From Alteromonas sp. a30 (lineage in GTDB: Bacteria > Pseudomonadota > Gammaproteobacteria > Enterobacterales > Alteromonadaceae), in NCBI RefSeq assembly GCF_026788005.1, contig NZ_JABEPE010000009.1:62001-126000 (forward strand): a DNA stretch of 64,000 bases. Direction: 5' to 3'. The first letter of the stretch is position 1. Every line of letters begins with the position of its first letter. The position numbers and the translations under genes were made by a program. Shown in pieces: positions 46,725 through 56,822 of this stretch. The notes below the pieces were generated by a model. That model made no database searches and was not told the DNA's origin. It was given only the letters and a program-made list of their open reading frames with translations.

Positions 46725-47506
46725 GCATACAAGAACTCACTCAGCAGGTTGTCAACATCGCACTCAGTGCTGGCGATGCCATCATGGATATTTACGAGCA
46801 AGACTTTTCCGTTTATGAGAAGCAAGATGCTAGCCCGCTAACCGATGCAGACTTAGCCGCACATAACATTATTGTCAACGCATTAGCAAGTTACTCCGAC
46901 TACCCTATTTTGTCGGAAGAATCCGCCGACATCCCTTGGGAAGAGCGCCAAAAATGGTCAACCTATTGGTTAGTTGACCCTCTCGATGGCACCAAAGAGT
47001 TCATCAAAAAGAATGGCGAATTTACCGTTAATATTGCCCTAATTGACAAGGGAGTCCCGGTTTTAGGAGTGGTTTACGCCCCTGTGCTACACAAATGCTA
47101 TTTTTGTGATTCAGATGGCGCATTCAAGATCGAAACCAACACCTGCAAACCCATCGCGGCCAAGCCTTGGCAAGAAGGTGAAGTCTGCAAAGTGGTGGGC
47201 AGTCGTTCACACCAAAGTCCCGAAATTCAAGGTTTTTTGGAAACCCTACCCGGCGAAACAGAAATGTTATCCATGGGAAGCTCACTCAAACTGTGTTTAG
47301 TTGCCGAGGGAAAAGCTCACTACTACCCTCGCCTAGGCCCTACATCTGAGTGGGATACTGGCGCGGCGCATGCCATCGTATTAGCCGCTGGTGGTCGTGT
47401 GAATATTTTGGAACAAAGCAGCGAGGGTTATGTCGACTCTGGCACCCCACTGCAATACAACCAAAAAGAATCTGTTTTAAATCCTTATTTTTTAGTGAGT
47501 GCTTAA
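46721..47506 (+). CDS. cysQ: 3'(2'),5'-bisphosphate nucleotidase CysQ
   Basis: A 261-residue magnesium-dependent phosphatase of the inositol-monophosphatase superfamily that removes the toxic PAP made when PAPS is consumed. Motifs: the EES acidic pair ([11 protein letters not shown]), the metal-binding [25 protein letters not shown] and C-terminal [12 protein letters not shown]. Its place between cysC and cysN, with overlapping ends, ties PAP recycling to sulfate activation. Confidence 0.95.
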   Translation: MSIQELTQQVVNIALSAGDAIMDIYEQDFSVYEKQDASPLTDADLAAHNIIVNALASYSDYPILSEESADIPWEERQKWSTYWLVDPLDGTKEFIKKNGEFTVNIALIDKGVPVLGVVYAPVLHKCYFCDSDGAFKIETNTCKPIAAKPWQEGEVCKVVGSRSHQSPEIQGFLETLPGETEMLSMGSSLKLCLVAEGKAHYYPRLGPTSEWDTGAAHAIVLAAGGRVNILEQSSEGYVDSGTPLQYNQKESVLNPYFLVSA

Positions 47507-47509
47507 TTT

Positions 47510-48919
47510 ATGCATAGTGAGAACGAATTATTGCAGGACGATGTTCTTGCCTACTTAGCACAACATGAAAGAAAAGATCTTCTTCGCTTACTCACCTGTG
47601 GCAGCGTAGATGATGGCAAAAGTACCCTTATTGGTCGTTTGCTGCATGACTCAAAAATGATCTATGAAGATCAAATGGCAGCGGTTGTTAAAGACAGCAA
47701 AAAAGTAGGAACAACTGGCGAAGAAGTCGACTTAGCATTACTTGTAGACGGCCTACAGTCCGAACGCGAGCAAGGTATTACCATTGATGTTGCCTATCGT
47801 TACTTTTCGACTGAAAAGCGTAAATTTATTATTGCCGACACTCCTGGGCACGAGCAATACACCCGCAACATGGTAACGGGCGCATCAACTTGTGAGTTAG
47901 CTATTATCCTGATTGATGCCCGCGAAGGCGTGAAAACCCAAACTAAACGCCATTCGTTTTTGGTGTCCTTGTTAGGCATTAAGCACGTTGTCGTTGCTAT
48001 CAATAAAATGGACCTGATGGACTTCCGTCAGGACGTATTCGAAGGTATTCGTTCCGATTATCTCGACTTTGCCGCTCAACTGGATATTGAAGATATTCAT
48101 TTTGTGCCGATTTCCGCGCTAAAAGGCGATAACGTTGTTGATAAAGGCGACAGCTTAGACTGGTACAAAGGCGATACCTTAATGCACCTGCTGGAAACCA
48201 TCGAAGTTAATCGCGATAAAGACAACGAAGAATTCCGCTTCCCCGTGCAGTACGTGAACCGCCCTCACCTCGACTTTAGAGGCTTCTGTGGCAACATCGT
48301 TTCTGGTGAGATTAAGGTTGGCGACCACGTCACCGTATTGCCATCGGGCAAGCAATCTAAAGTAAAATCGATCGTTACTTTTGATGGTGAATTACAATAC
48401 GCGCACGTGCCACAAGCCGTTACCATCACGCTAGAGGATGAGATTGATATTTCTCGTGGCGATACTATTGTGAAAAGCAACTCTGCGCCATTAGTGGGCA
48501 ACGAATTTAACGCACACTTGGTATGGATGTCAGAAGATTCTCTCATCCCTAACAAACAATACGGTATCAAGTTTGCCACCAAACAAACCACGGGTAGCGT
48601 TAGCGAAATTCAATACCAAATTGATGTAAACACTCTAGCGCATTGTGATGCCGTACGATTAGGTTTAAACGAGATTGGATTAGCAAAACTCAAGCTAACA
48701 CAACAGGTTGCCTGCGATCCTTACAAGCAAAATCGGTCTACCGGTGCCTTTATCATTATTGATCGCATCTCTAATAGTACCGTAGGTGCAGGAATGATTG
48801 TTGACCAATGCCAAACGGAAACCAGTGAGCACAACTTCTCGGAGTTTGAGCTAGAATTCAACGCACTGGTGCGTAAACATTTCCCGCATTGGCAAGCTGT
48901 GGATATTAGTAAACTTTAA
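47510..48919 (+). CDS. cysN: Sulfate adenylyltransferase subunit 1 (GTPase)
   Basis: A 469-residue EF-Tu-like GTPase forming ATP sulfurylase with CysD. G1 is [15 protein letters not shown], the switch region is [19 protein letters not shown]4 NKMD; domains 2 and 3 follow with beta barrels (about 240-469). There is no fused C-terminal APS kinase, consistent with the separate cysC. It starts three bases after cysQ. Confidence 0.96.
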   Translation: MHSENELLQDDVLAYLAQHERKDLLRLLTCGSVDDGKSTLIGRLLHDSKMIYEDQMAAVVKDSKKVGTTGEEVDLALLVDGLQSEREQGITIDVAYRYFSTEKRKFIIADTPGHEQYTRNMVTGASTCELAIILIDAREGVKTQTKRHSFLVSLLGIKHVVVAINKMDLMDFRQDVFEGIRSDYLDFAAQLDIEDIHFVPISALKGDNVVDKGDSLDWYKGDTLMHLLETIEVNRDKDNEEFRFPVQYVNRPHLDFRGFCGNIVSGEIKVGDHVTVLPSGKQSKVKSIVTFDGELQYAHVPQAVTITLEDEIDISRGDTIVKSNSAPLVGNEFNAHLVWMSEDSLIPNKQYGIKFATKQTTGSVSEIQYQIDVNTLAHCDAVRLGLNEIGLAKLKLTQQVACDPYKQNRSTGAFIIIDRISNSTVGAGMIVDQCQTETSEHNFSEFELEFNALVRKHFPHWQAVDISKL

Positions 48920-48938
48920 TCGGACAAAAGCGGGTTTC

Positions 48939-50666
48939 ATGGATTTTAATGCAGTGATGACTCTGTTGGTTTTTTTCAGCACTATTGGTGCGTTAATTTT
49001 TTCCAACCGAAACCCGTCCTTTATTTTTTCCATGGCAACCCTTGTGTTGCTTATCTCCCAACAACTGACCATTTCAGACGTTTTTCACAACCTCGCTAAT
49101 CAAGGCTTAGTGACTTTGGTACTGCTACTGGTTATTAGCGTCGCTATCGATAAAACCGGCTTTATTAAGTCACTCGGACGTAAGCTGGTTACGGCCAACG
49201 CAACAAAAAGCTTAGCGCGCTTGCTCGGAGCGTCTTTCTTTTCTTCTGCGCTGTTAAATAATACCGCTGTGGTTGCCAGCCTTATAGGCCCCGTCAAACA
49301 AAACCAGCATCATCCAGCATCAAAGCTGTTATTGCCGCTTTCCTACGCAGCAATTTTAGGCGGTACAGTAACCTTAATCGGCACTTCCACAAACTTAATT
49401 GTCGACAGTTTTTTGGTTGAGCATGGTCATCAAGGTTTTGCTTTTTGGGACTTTACGCTTTATGGCCTTAGTGCTGGGATTGCTTGCTGTTTATTACTAT
49501 TTGCAGTCGCTCGCTATCTGCCTCAAATTGAAGTCTCGAAAGACCAATACAAGCATTATTTTATTGAAGCAAAAGTCGCTGAATATTCATCGCTTATCGG
49601 CAAATCCATTGAAGAAAACCATTTACGTAATCTGCCTGAATTGTTTTTAGTGGAAGTGGTCAGAGAGAACAAGTTAATTTCCCCCGTGTCTCCTGAACTC
49701 GTTATTGAAGCTAATGATATTTTGATTTTTTCCGGCAATGTTCAGCGAATGGATACCTTAAATCACATCGACGGTCTCACCTTGTTTGCCGACAACATTG
49801 GCTTACTGAAAGACAACCTGACGGAAGTGATTATTTCCAACCGCTCAATGCTTTTGGGCAGAACCCTCAAAAATATTGGTTTTAGGGCCTTGTTCGACGC
49901 GGCAGTAGTGGCAATTCGTCGAGATGGCGAAACCCTATCAGGAAAATTAGGGGAAATTAAACTGCGTGCAGGTGATGCGTTATTACTGGCAACCGGCCCC
50001 GACTTTCAAAACCGCAACAACCTAAAGAATAACTTTTTCATCGTATCGGAAGTGAACCTCAGCAGGAAGTTAACCCGTTTTCAAGAAGCCAGCACAATCG
50101 GCGGATTCATCGGAGCCATTGCTTGCTCAGCCTTATTTAATGTTCCGCTTACCCTTTGTTTACTGGTTCTGCTAGCGCTACTGGTTACGGCGAACGTAAT
50201 CAATGGCAACGAAATCAAACGCAGTCTACCAGTGAATTTGATTGCGATTATTGTTGGTGCGCTCAGCCTTGCGTTGAGCTTAGAAAAGGCAGGGTTGATT
50301 AATCAATTTACGCAGTCTATGACGCCAATATTAGCCAATAGCAGTCCTTTCGTTGCCTTACTTGGCGTGTATTTGGCCACATGGCTACTTACCGAACTCG
50401 TTACCAACAATGCCGCTGCCGCGCTGATGTTCCCTTTTGCCTACGGCATTAGCGAATCCCTTGGTCTACCCATTATGCCTTTCGCTTTGGCGGTGGCTTT
50501 TGCTGCCAGCGCGAGCTTTATCTCGCCTTATGGCTACCAAACCAACTTGCTAGTTTTTAGCGCCGGCAACTACCGTTTTTCCGATTTTATTAAGTCAGGT
50601 GTTCCGGTTTCTATACTCTATTCTGCTATTATTTTAGTGCTGCTAAAAATGCAATATGGCTTGTAA
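48939..50666 (+). CDS. SLC13-family permease with RCK-C domains, probable sulfate transporter
   Basis: A 575-residue permease of the divalent anion:Na+ symporter (DASS/SLC13) family. The two family repeats are visible: LLNNTAVVASLIGP and GTSTNL in the first half, ELVTNNAAAALMFPFAYG and ASFISPYGYQTN in the second. Two TrkA-C (RCK-C) domains lie between them (about 195-365, e.g. ISNRSMLLGRTLKNIGFR). Its place 19 bases after cysN points to sulfate as substrate; this is inference from context. It would replace the ABC-type CysPTWA importer. No CysZ or CysP was seen in the window. Confidence 0.9.
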   Translation: MDFNAVMTLLVFFSTIGALIFSNRNPSFIFSMATLVLLISQQLTISDVFHNLANQGLVTLVLLLVISVAIDKTGFIKSLGRKLVTANATKSLARLLGASFFSSALLNNTAVVASLIGPVKQNQHHPASKLLLPLSYAAILGGTVTLIGTSTNLIVDSFLVEHGHQGFAFWDFTLYGLSAGIACCLLLFAVARYLPQIEVSKDQYKHYFIEAKVAEYSSLIGKSIEENHLRNLPELFLVEVVRENKLISPVSPELVIEANDILIFSGNVQRMDTLNHIDGLTLFADNIGLLKDNLTEVIISNRSMLLGRTLKNIGFRALFDAAVVAIRRDGETLSGKLGEIKLRAGDALLLATGPDFQNRNNLKNNFFIVSEVNLSRKLTRFQEASTIGGFIGAIACSALFNVPLTLCLLVLLALLVTANVINGNEIKRSLPVNLIAIIVGALSLALSLEKAGLINQFTQSMTPILANSSPFVALLGVYLATWLLTELVTNNAAAALMFPFAYGISESLGLPIMPFALAVAFAASASFISPYGYQTNLLVFSAGNYRFSDFIKSGVPVSILYSAIILVLLKMQYGL

Positions 50667-50704
50667 ACAAAGCAAGTTTACCCAAGATTAATGGATAATG
50701 TCCC

Positions 50705-51229
50705 CTAAATCAGCGGTAACAAAAAACGCAATGCAACGGCAGCAAAAATACCCGCAATAACATCATCAAGCATAATACCTAGCCCTCCTTCCACTTTTTT
50801 ATCAATGAAGCGAATCGGGAAAGGTTTAACAATGTCGAAGAAACGGAACAGCACAAAGCCTAGCAATAAGGTAAGAGGCGTTAAAGGAATAGCAATGAAG
50901 GTGATGAGCATGCCTGCAATTTCATCCCAGACAATAGCAGGGTGATCGTGCACGCCAAGGTCGTCGGCAACGCGCTGGCAGATGATTACGCCATAGCTAA
51001 CCGCCAAGGTAGTTACAATCAAATAACTCCACCAAGGATGAAATTGTAGAAGTAAAATGATGGGCAATGCGGCCAGTGAGCCAAAAGTGCCGGGCGCAAA
51101 CGGAGCAAGCCCCGTTCCAAAGCCGAAGCCTAAGAAGTGTGTTAAGTTAGAAAGCTTAACCTTCTCTTTAAACGCTTCTCTAGAAAGTGAATGTTTATCA
51201 GGCAAAATGTTGAAAACCTTCTGAATCAA
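50705..51229 (-). CDS. pgpA: Phosphatidylglycerophosphatase A
   Basis: A 174-residue inner-membrane phosphatase making phosphatidylglycerol. Motifs: FGFGTGLAPFAPGTFGSLAALP near the N-terminus and VWDEIAGMLI with the later RFFDIVKPFPIR; about four hydrophobic segments. The ATG at 51229 would overlap thiL by 32 bases; TTG at 51205 (overlap 8 bases, AAGG upstream) is an equally likely start. It is the last gene of the rib-nusB-thiL cluster. Confidence 0.93.
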   Translation of the reverse strand: MIQKVFNILPDKHSLSREAFKEKVKLSNLTHFLGFGFGTGLAPFAPGTFGSLAALPIILLLQFHPWWSYLIVTTLAVSYGVIICQRVADDLGVHDHPAIVWDEIAGMLITFIAIPLTPLTLLLGFVLFRFFDIVKPFPIRFIDKKVEGGLGIMLDDVIAGIFAAVALRFLLPLI

Positions 51230-52160
51230 TTTGGAATGGCGCTTGATTATACTTTAATTCCAGCTTGTCAGGGGTTCCATTTAATTGGCCGATGCAAGTA
51301 GCAGATACATTGCAGTTTGCTAACGCCACGTCGAGCTTGCCTTTTTGCTCTTCAGAAATGGTGAACAACAGCTCGTAATCATCGCCACCTGTGAGCGCAT
51401 ATTGCAATGCTTTCTCTTCATTTGCCGATTCTTGCATTGCCTCTGAGAGCGGCAACTTTTCCACATGGATGGTTGCGCCAACTTGTGAAGCATACAAAAT
51501 ATGTTTTAAATCAGAGATTAAACCGTCAGACACATCAATACATGCATTGGCGATACGCCTTAATTGCGTGCCCGCTAGCACACGAGGTGTTGGCATGTTC
51601 AAACGATTAAGCAAGTAATTTTTGTGATGCATTGGCGCTTCGGCTTGCCCAAAAGCAAGATCTAACCCAAGTGCAGCATCACCCAGCGTACCTGTCACAT
51701 AAACCCAATCCCCCGGCTTTGCTTTCGAACGCCTCAGCGCTTGACCTTCCGGCAAAAAACCTTGGGCAGTAATGGTAATCGACAACGGCCCTTTTACGGT
51801 ATCACCACCAATCAATTGAATTGAATAGTATTCAGTAAGCTCTTGCAGCGTAGATGAAAACTCGCCAAGCCAGTCTTTATCAACATGTGGAAGCGATAAC
51901 GATAGGCTCACCCAAGCAGGTTCTGCGCCCATCGCTGCTAAATCGCTTAAATTAACGGCCACGGCTTTATGCGCAATGGCCCGAGCTGAGGTTTCCTTTG
52001 GGAAATGTACACCTTCAACCAAGGTGTCTGTGGTAGTCGCAAGCTGTTGCCCTTCCGGCACGCTTGTAACCGCACAGTCATCCCCTATTCCTATCGCAAC
52101 ATCGTGGCGTTGATAGCTACGAGGTTGGAAGAAGTGTCCAATAATATCGAATTCTTTCAC
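51198..52160 (-). CDS. thiL: Thiamine-monophosphate kinase
   Basis: A 320-residue PurM/ThiL-fold kinase phosphorylating TMP to TPP, the active cofactor. Motifs: GIGDDCAV, TTDTLVEGVHF, AVNLSDLAAMGA, GGDTVKGPLSIT and CIDVSDGLISDL. It starts four bases after nusB and overlaps pgpA, the standard order in Gammaproteobacteria. Confidence 0.95.
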   Translation of the reverse strand: MKEFDIIGHFFQPRSYQRHDVAIGIGDDCAVTSVPEGQQLATTTDTLVEGVHFPKETSARAIAHKAVAVNLSDLAAMGAEPAWVSLSLSLPHVDKDWLGEFSSTLQELTEYYSIQLIGGDTVKGPLSITITAQGFLPEGQALRRSKAKPGDWVYVTGTLGDAALGLDLAFGQAEAPMHHKNYLLNRLNMPTPRVLAGTQLRRIANACIDVSDGLISDLKHILYASQVGATIHVEKLPLSEAMQESANEEKALQYALTGGDDYELLFTISEEQKGKLDVALANCNVSATCIGQLNGTPDKLELKYNQAPFQIDSEGFQHFA

Positions 52161-52164
52161 GTGC

Positions 52165-52590
52165 TTATTTGGTTCGTTCGTCTTTTCTGAGCGTTTTTAC
52201 GGCTTTATCTAACACGCCATTCACGAACTTGTGACTATCGGCGGCACCGAACGACTTCGCCAATTCAATGGCTTCGTTAATCACAACTTTGTAAGGCACA
52301 TCAATTCGGTGAACTAACTCAAATGCAGCAACACGTAAAATCGCCTTTTCTACTGCGTCTATTTCTTCTGGAAGACGCCCTAAATAAGGCTTCATTGCTG
52401 CATCTAGCTCATCCATTCGCAACATGACAGTACGCAGGATGTCTTGAAAAAACTTCACATCCACCTGTTTCATGTCGTTACTTGTGGCAATCGAAAGCTC
52501 GATTTGGTCGACACTATTGCCCGTCATTTGCCAGGAATAAATTCCTTGCATGGCCAATTCTCTGGCTTTATGTCTTGGTGAAACTTTCAC
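52165..52590 (-). CDS. nusB: Transcription antitermination factor NusB
   Basis: A 141-residue all-helical protein that binds boxA with S10 in the rRNA antitermination complex. The N-terminus SPRHKARELAMQGIYSW is typical, as is DVPYKVVINEAIELAKSFGAADSHKFVNGVLD. Three bases after ribH; part of the rib operon. Confidence 0.96.
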   Translation of the reverse strand: MKVSPRHKARELAMQGIYSWQMTGNSVDQIELSIATSNDMKQVDVKFFQDILRTVMLRMDELDAAMKPYLGRLPEEIDAVEKAILRVAAFELVHRIDVPYKVVINEAIELAKSFGAADSHKFVNGVLDKAVKTLRKDERTK

Positions 52591-52593
52591 TAC

Positions 52594-53067
52594 TTATGCT
52601 CCAGCAATTTGGTCAACAACGTTCACCATTTCAAGTGCTGTCATTGCCGCTTCCGCGCCTTTGTTACCTGCTTTTGTACCAGAACGCTCAATAGCTTGCT
52701 CAATGGTGTCTGTGGTGATCACACCAAAGGCCACTGGAATACTGTACTGCAAAGATACTTGCGCCAAACCTTTGTTACACTCACCGGCAACAAAATCAAA
52801 GTGCGGCGTACCGCCACGAATGACTGCTCCTAGTGCAATAATGGCATCGTATTTACCGCTTGCAGCAAGTTTTTGTGCGGCTAACGGCAACTCATAAGCG
52901 CCGGGTACACGTACTAATGTAATATCGTTTTCGTTCACTTCACCGTGACGCTCTAACGCATCAATAGCACCATCCACTAGGTGTTCAACTACAAAACTAT
53001 TGAAGCGAGAGATGACTAACGCAAACTTTTTCCCTGTTGCTCTTACATTACCTTCAATAATGTTCAT
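52594..53067 (-). CDS. ribH: 6,7-dimethyl-8-ribityllumazine synthase
   Basis: A 157-residue lumazine synthase. Motifs: [49 protein letters not shown] and [27 protein letters not shown]. The start at 53067 gives [10 protein letters not shown] as in E. coli; the five in-frame codons before it are not family-like. It lies 98 bases after ribBX, with a weak hairpin (TTCTCC/GGAGAA, 53144-53159) in the gap. Confidence 0.95.
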   Translation of the reverse strand: MNIIEGNVRATGKKFALVISRFNSFVVEHLVDGAIDALERHGEVNENDITLVRVPGAYELPLAAQKLAASGKYDAIIALGAVIRGGTPHFDFVAGECNKGLAQVSLQYSIPVAFGVITTDTIEQAIERSGTKAGNKGAEAAMTALEMVNVVDQIAGA

Positions 53068-53165
53068 TCTATTCTCCAGCAAAAAATCGGCGCGTAGTCT
53101 AGCATAACTGCGCCGATAAAAATCGTAATTTTATAGACCAAAATTCTCCATTTGGAGAACACGTT

Positions 53166-54278
53166 TTAATAATCAGAAATGGTCTCAACCACTTCTAAAC
53201 CATACCCTGATAATGCATGATATTTTTTCGGGCGACTCAGCAAACGCATTTTCTGAACCCCCAGAGATTTCAATATCTGGCAACCTACGCCAACCGTTCT
53301 AGACGTACCTTGCCATTTCGCTTTTGTTGGCGCGACGCCTTTATCTTCCGCCTCAAATTGCTTGACCACAGAAAGCAGTTCTTCGTCGGATTCTTGATGC
53401 CCTAGGATAACCAACACACCACCATTCTCACCAATACGCTTCATAGCTGCGGGCAGTCCCATGGTTCTTTCTACCGCGCGCTCAGAAGACAATACGTCAC
53501 TAAAAGTATTGCGCAGATGCACTCGCACCATCGTTGGTTCCTCAGGTGACACCTCGCCTTTTCGTAGCGCAAAGTGTAGCTGATCATCGACCACATCTTT
53601 GAAAGTGAACAAATCGAACTCACCGAACTCTGTCGGCAATTTACATTGCGCCACTTTCTCAATAGTGGTTTCGTTTAAATTTCGATATTCGATTAAATCG
53701 GCGATAGTGCCAATTTTGAGGTCATGACGTTCGGCGAATTTTTCAAGCTCTGGACGGCGCGCCATAGTGCCATCTTCATTTAAAATTTCCACGATAACCG
53801 CTGCCGGTTCACAGCCAGCCAAGCGCGCTAAATCCACACCGGCCTCGGTATGCCCTGCGCGACTCAACACGCCGCCTTCTTTAGCAACCAACGGGAAAAT
53901 ATGACCGGGTTGAACAATATCACTGGCTTTTGCGTCTTTATTCACTGCTGCTAAAATCGTTTTTGCACGATCGGCTGCTGAAATACCAGTAGTCACACCT
54001 TCGGCCGCTTCAATGGAAACCGTAAAGTTGGTGGAAAATTGGGCGCCATTGTTTTGCACCATAAAAGGCAAATTCAACAACTCACAACGTTCTCTTGTCA
54101 TAGGTAAACACACTAAGCCTCGGGCGTGCGTTACCATAAAATTAACGGCTTCTGGCGTCACATGTTCTGCCGCCATAATTAAATCGCCTTCATTTTCGCG
54201 ATCTTCGTCATCCATTAAAATAACCATCTTTCCTTGACGGATGTCTTCAATAATTTCCTGAGAGGTATTCAATGCCAT
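53166..54278 (-). CDS. ribBX: RibBX: DHBP synthase with a degenerate GTP cyclohydrolase II-like domain
   Basis: A 370-residue protein. The N-terminal half (1-205) is a complete 3,4-dihydroxy-2-butanone 4-phosphate synthase: [28 protein letters not shown] and [13 protein letters not shown]. The C-terminal half resembles RibA but has lost the three zinc cysteines: where RibA has a CX10CXC metal site, this protein reads [20 protein letters not shown], and the catalytic RQEGRGIGL is HQESDEELL. It therefore cannot be a normal GTP cyclohydrolase II. This RibBX variant is known across Proteobacteria; a separate ribA is expected elsewhere in the genome. Confidence 0.92.
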   Translation of the reverse strand: MALNTSQEIIEDIRQGKMVILMDDEDRENEGDLIMAAEHVTPEAVNFMVTHARGLVCLPMTRERCELLNLPFMVQNNGAQFSTNFTVSIEAAEGVTTGISAADRAKTILAAVNKDAKASDIVQPGHIFPLVAKEGGVLSRAGHTEAGVDLARLAGCEPAAVIVEILNEDGTMARRPELEKFAERHDLKIGTIADLIEYRNLNETTIEKVAQCKLPTEFGEFDLFTFKDVVDDQLHFALRKGEVSPEEPTMVRVHLRNTFSDVLSSERAVERTMGLPAAMKRIGENGGVLVILGHQESDEELLSVVKQFEAEDKGVAPTKAKWQGTSRTVGVGCQILKSLGVQKMRLLSRPKKYHALSGYGLEVVETISDY

Positions 54279-54319
54279 TCTGATACGTCCTCTGCAACCT
54301 GTAGGGCGGGTTGATTGGT

Positions 54320-54982
54320 TTATTTTAAATAACCGTTTTCGGCTAAAACAGCTAAGCTAATATCGTTTGATTCATTGGGTTGGGCAGCTTTATCACCCAG
54401 CATGAGGCGTTCTAAATAGCGCGCAATCACATCCACTTCTAAATTGACTTGTGTGCCACTTTTATAGTGCTGAATGATGGTTTCTTTTAATGTGTGAGGC
54501 ACTAACGTTAAACGAAATTCAGCACCGTTAACGGCATTCACCGTTAAGCTCACGCCATCCACCGTCACCGAACCTTTTTCTGCCAGATATTTGGCAAGGC
54601 TGTCTGGCGCTTTTACCCACACTTCCCACGTTTGACCTAAATCGGTGATGCTTTTTACTTCACCCACACCATCCACGTGACCGCTAACAATGTGACCACC
54701 AAAGCGCGATGTTGCCGCCATGGCTTTTTCTAAATTCACCGCTTGTCCTTTTTTATAATGCGCGAAACCCGAACGCTTGATGGTTTCAATCGACACATCG
54801 GCTACGTAATGATGCTCGCCCAACTCAACTGCGGTTAAACACACGCCATTAGTGGCGATGCTGTCACCTATTTTCACATCACTCATGTCGAGTTTTCCCG
54901 TACTAATGGTAATGCGGTAATCTGTGCCTCTGGATTGCATATCGCTGATTTGACCCAGCGCTTCGATAATTCCTGTAAACAT
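54320..54982 (-). CDS. ribE: Riboflavin synthase alpha subunit
   Basis: A 220-residue riboflavin synthase made of two similar lumazine-binding repeats, starting [12 protein letters not shown] (repeat 1) and [16 protein letters not shown] (repeat 2). Dismutates two 6,7-dimethyl-8-ribityllumazine molecules. It lies 20 bases after ribD and 41 bases before ribBX. Also called ribC in E. coli. Confidence 0.96.
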   Translation of the reverse strand: MFTGIIEALGQISDMQSRGTDYRITISTGKLDMSDVKIGDSIATNGVCLTAVELGEHHYVADVSIETIKRSGFAHYKKGQAVNLEKAMAATSRFGGHIVSGHVDGVGEVKSITDLGQTWEVWVKAPDSLAKYLAEKGSVTVDGVSLTVNAVNGAEFRLTLVPHTLKETIIQHYKSGTQVNLEVDVIARYLERLMLGDKAAQPNESNDISLAVLAENGYLK

Positions 54983-55002
54983 AGTCGCAATGTCTCTTTT
55001 GC

Positions 55003-56142
55003 TTATTGAGAGGGATAAATAACCTTGGCAGTTAAGCGTAAATCTTGCCCAACCATACGGTTATCTAGCCATTCCAACTGATAAATTTGGTCCATTGTTT
55101 GCCATTCTGGCGCGGTTAATACGCCTTGAGCAGGATTTCCCATAAGTTTGGGCGCAATATAATAAATCAACTCATCAACCAACTGCACTTGCATTAACGC
55201 GCCTAATAACCCGTGACCGGCTTCAACCCAAAGGTTATTAATTTGCTGCGTGCCAAGATATTGCATGACTGCGTTTAAATCGACTTTGCCGTTATGTTGC
55301 GGCGCTTGCCATTGGCTAACGGATTCTGGCAGATTGGCGTTTGGAGTCAAATTAATCACCCACACTTCGCCGGGCAAACTGAACAGTTGTAAACCCTTGT
55401 GAAGTTGATTTTGGCTATCAATAACGATTCGAATGGGTTGGCGAATTTCTGCCTCACTGAGCAAGTTTTTAATTTCCCCGAGAGCCTGATAACGCACATT
55501 CAGCCAAGGATTATCGGCTAACACCGTGCCAGACCCCGTGAGTATTGCACAGCTTTGTGCCCGAAATTGTTGAACATCCGCTCGCGCAGGTCCAGCGGTA
55601 ATCCACTGACTAACACCATTCGCTAGCGCCGTTTTGCCATCCAAACTTGCCGCCATTTTGGCTGTTACAAAGGGTTTGCCTGTTTTGACTCGATTCACAA
55701 AGCCTTGGTTCAAACGTTGTGCTTGCGCTTCGAGTACACCGGTTTGAACGTCAATGCCGGCCGCCTTTAACATTTGCAAACCACGGCCTGAAACTTTATC
55801 GAAAGGGTCTTGCATTGCGGCGACCACTCGTGCCACACCGGCATTTATCAAAGCTTCTGCACAAGGCGGTGTGCGCCCGTAATGACTGCAAGGCTCTAAC
55901 GTGACGTAAGCGGTTGCGCCTTTTGCGTTTTCTCCCGCTTCACGCAAAGCATGCACTTCCGCATGAGGCTCCCCGGCTTTGAAGTGATAGCCTTCACCCA
56001 CAATGCGTTGATTTTGAGTAATAACACAGCCGACTCTTGGATTAGGTGAAGTAGTAAAACGGCCTTTTTCTGCAAGTTTTAATGCGCGCGCCATCATTTG
56101 CTGATCGAACTGCGAGTTAAGTTTCGACGTTAATTGCGACAT
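55003..56142 (-). CDS. ribD: RibD: riboflavin deaminase/reductase
   Basis: A 379-residue bifunctional enzyme. The N-terminal deaminase (about 10-150) has the zinc site GEPHAEVHAL and PCSHYGRTPPC; the reductase (about 155-375) has KMAASLDGKTALANGVSQWI and a C-terminal GAL-type stretch. It acts on the pyrimidine made from GTP by RibA. ATG overlaps the nrdR stop by one base. Confidence 0.96.
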   Translation of the reverse strand: MSQLTSKLNSQFDQQMMARALKLAEKGRFTTSPNPRVGCVITQNQRIVGEGYHFKAGEPHAEVHALREAGENAKGATAYVTLEPCSHYGRTPPCAEALINAGVARVVAAMQDPFDKVSGRGLQMLKAAGIDVQTGVLEAQAQRLNQGFVNRVKTGKPFVTAKMAASLDGKTALANGVSQWITAGPARADVQQFRAQSCAILTGSGTVLADNPWLNVRYQALGEIKNLLSEAEIRQPIRIVIDSQNQLHKGLQLFSLPGEVWVINLTPNANLPESVSQWQAPQHNGKVDLNAVMQYLGTQQINNLWVEAGHGLLGALMQVQLVDELIYYIAPKLMGNPAQGVLTAPEWQTMDQIYQLEWLDNRMVGQDLRLTAKVIYPSQ

Positions 56143-56591
56143 TAGTCCCCTAACCTCGCAATTTCTTCACCGAACTCTTTAATATCTTCAAACGAACGAT
56201 AAACCGAGGCAAACCGAATGTAAGCGACTTTATCCAGTTCTTTTAACGCCGCCATAATTAAGTTACCCGCCATTTCACTGGATACTTCACGCTCGCCTGT
56301 GGCTCGCAGTGCAGACTTAATCGCATTCACACTCTTTTCAATATTTTCAGTGTTCACCGGGCGTTTTTCCAACGCGCGCAACATGCCCGAGCGCAACTTC
56401 TCTTCGTCAAAAGGTTCTCGTTTGCCATCCCGCTTGACGATTCTTGGCATGACCAATTCGGCAATTTCAAACGTTGTAAAACGTTCATGACAAGCGCTAC
56501 ATTCACGACGGCGACGTATTTGGTGTCCGCCAGCCACTAATCGCGAATCAATCACTTTGGTTTCTTGAGTGGTGCAAAATGGGCAATGCAT
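56142..56591 (-). CDS. nrdR: Transcriptional repressor NrdR
   Basis: A 149-residue regulator of ribonucleotide reductase genes. The N-terminal zinc ribbon has Cys3, Cys6, Cys31 and Cys34 ([17 protein letters not shown]); the ATP-cone domain (about 49-139) begins [20 protein letters not shown]. It is the head of the rib-nusB cluster; no nrd genes are in the window. Confidence 0.97.
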   Translation of the reverse strand: MHCPFCTTQETKVIDSRLVAGGHQIRRRRECSACHERFTTFEIAELVMPRIVKRDGKREPFDEEKLRSGMLRALEKRPVNTENIEKSVNAIKSALRATGEREVSSEMAGNLIMAALKELDKVAYIRFASVYRSFEDIKEFGEEIARLGD

Positions 56592-56822
56592 TCGAACTTA
56601 CTTACTTCCTGCGTGAATTTAATTTTATCGTGGGTCCCTGCGAGGCAGGAAGAGCCTGAAAAATGCGAATAGGATAAGCATTATTTTAAAGTATGCTAGT
56701 ATACCCGCCCAATTAACCAAATTGTATGTATTTGATCCTTGCCATTTAGCGAGCTTCAGCACACATTGACGTTATTTGCGCAGTAAAGGTCGAACAACAC
56801 AGAATAAGCATCGGGAAAAGCA

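Noticed and set aside
52085-53165. FMN riboswitch in the rib cluster
   Set aside because: The gaps are too short and lack the conserved RFN element; only a weak TTCTCC/GGAGAA hairpin (53144-53159) is present.
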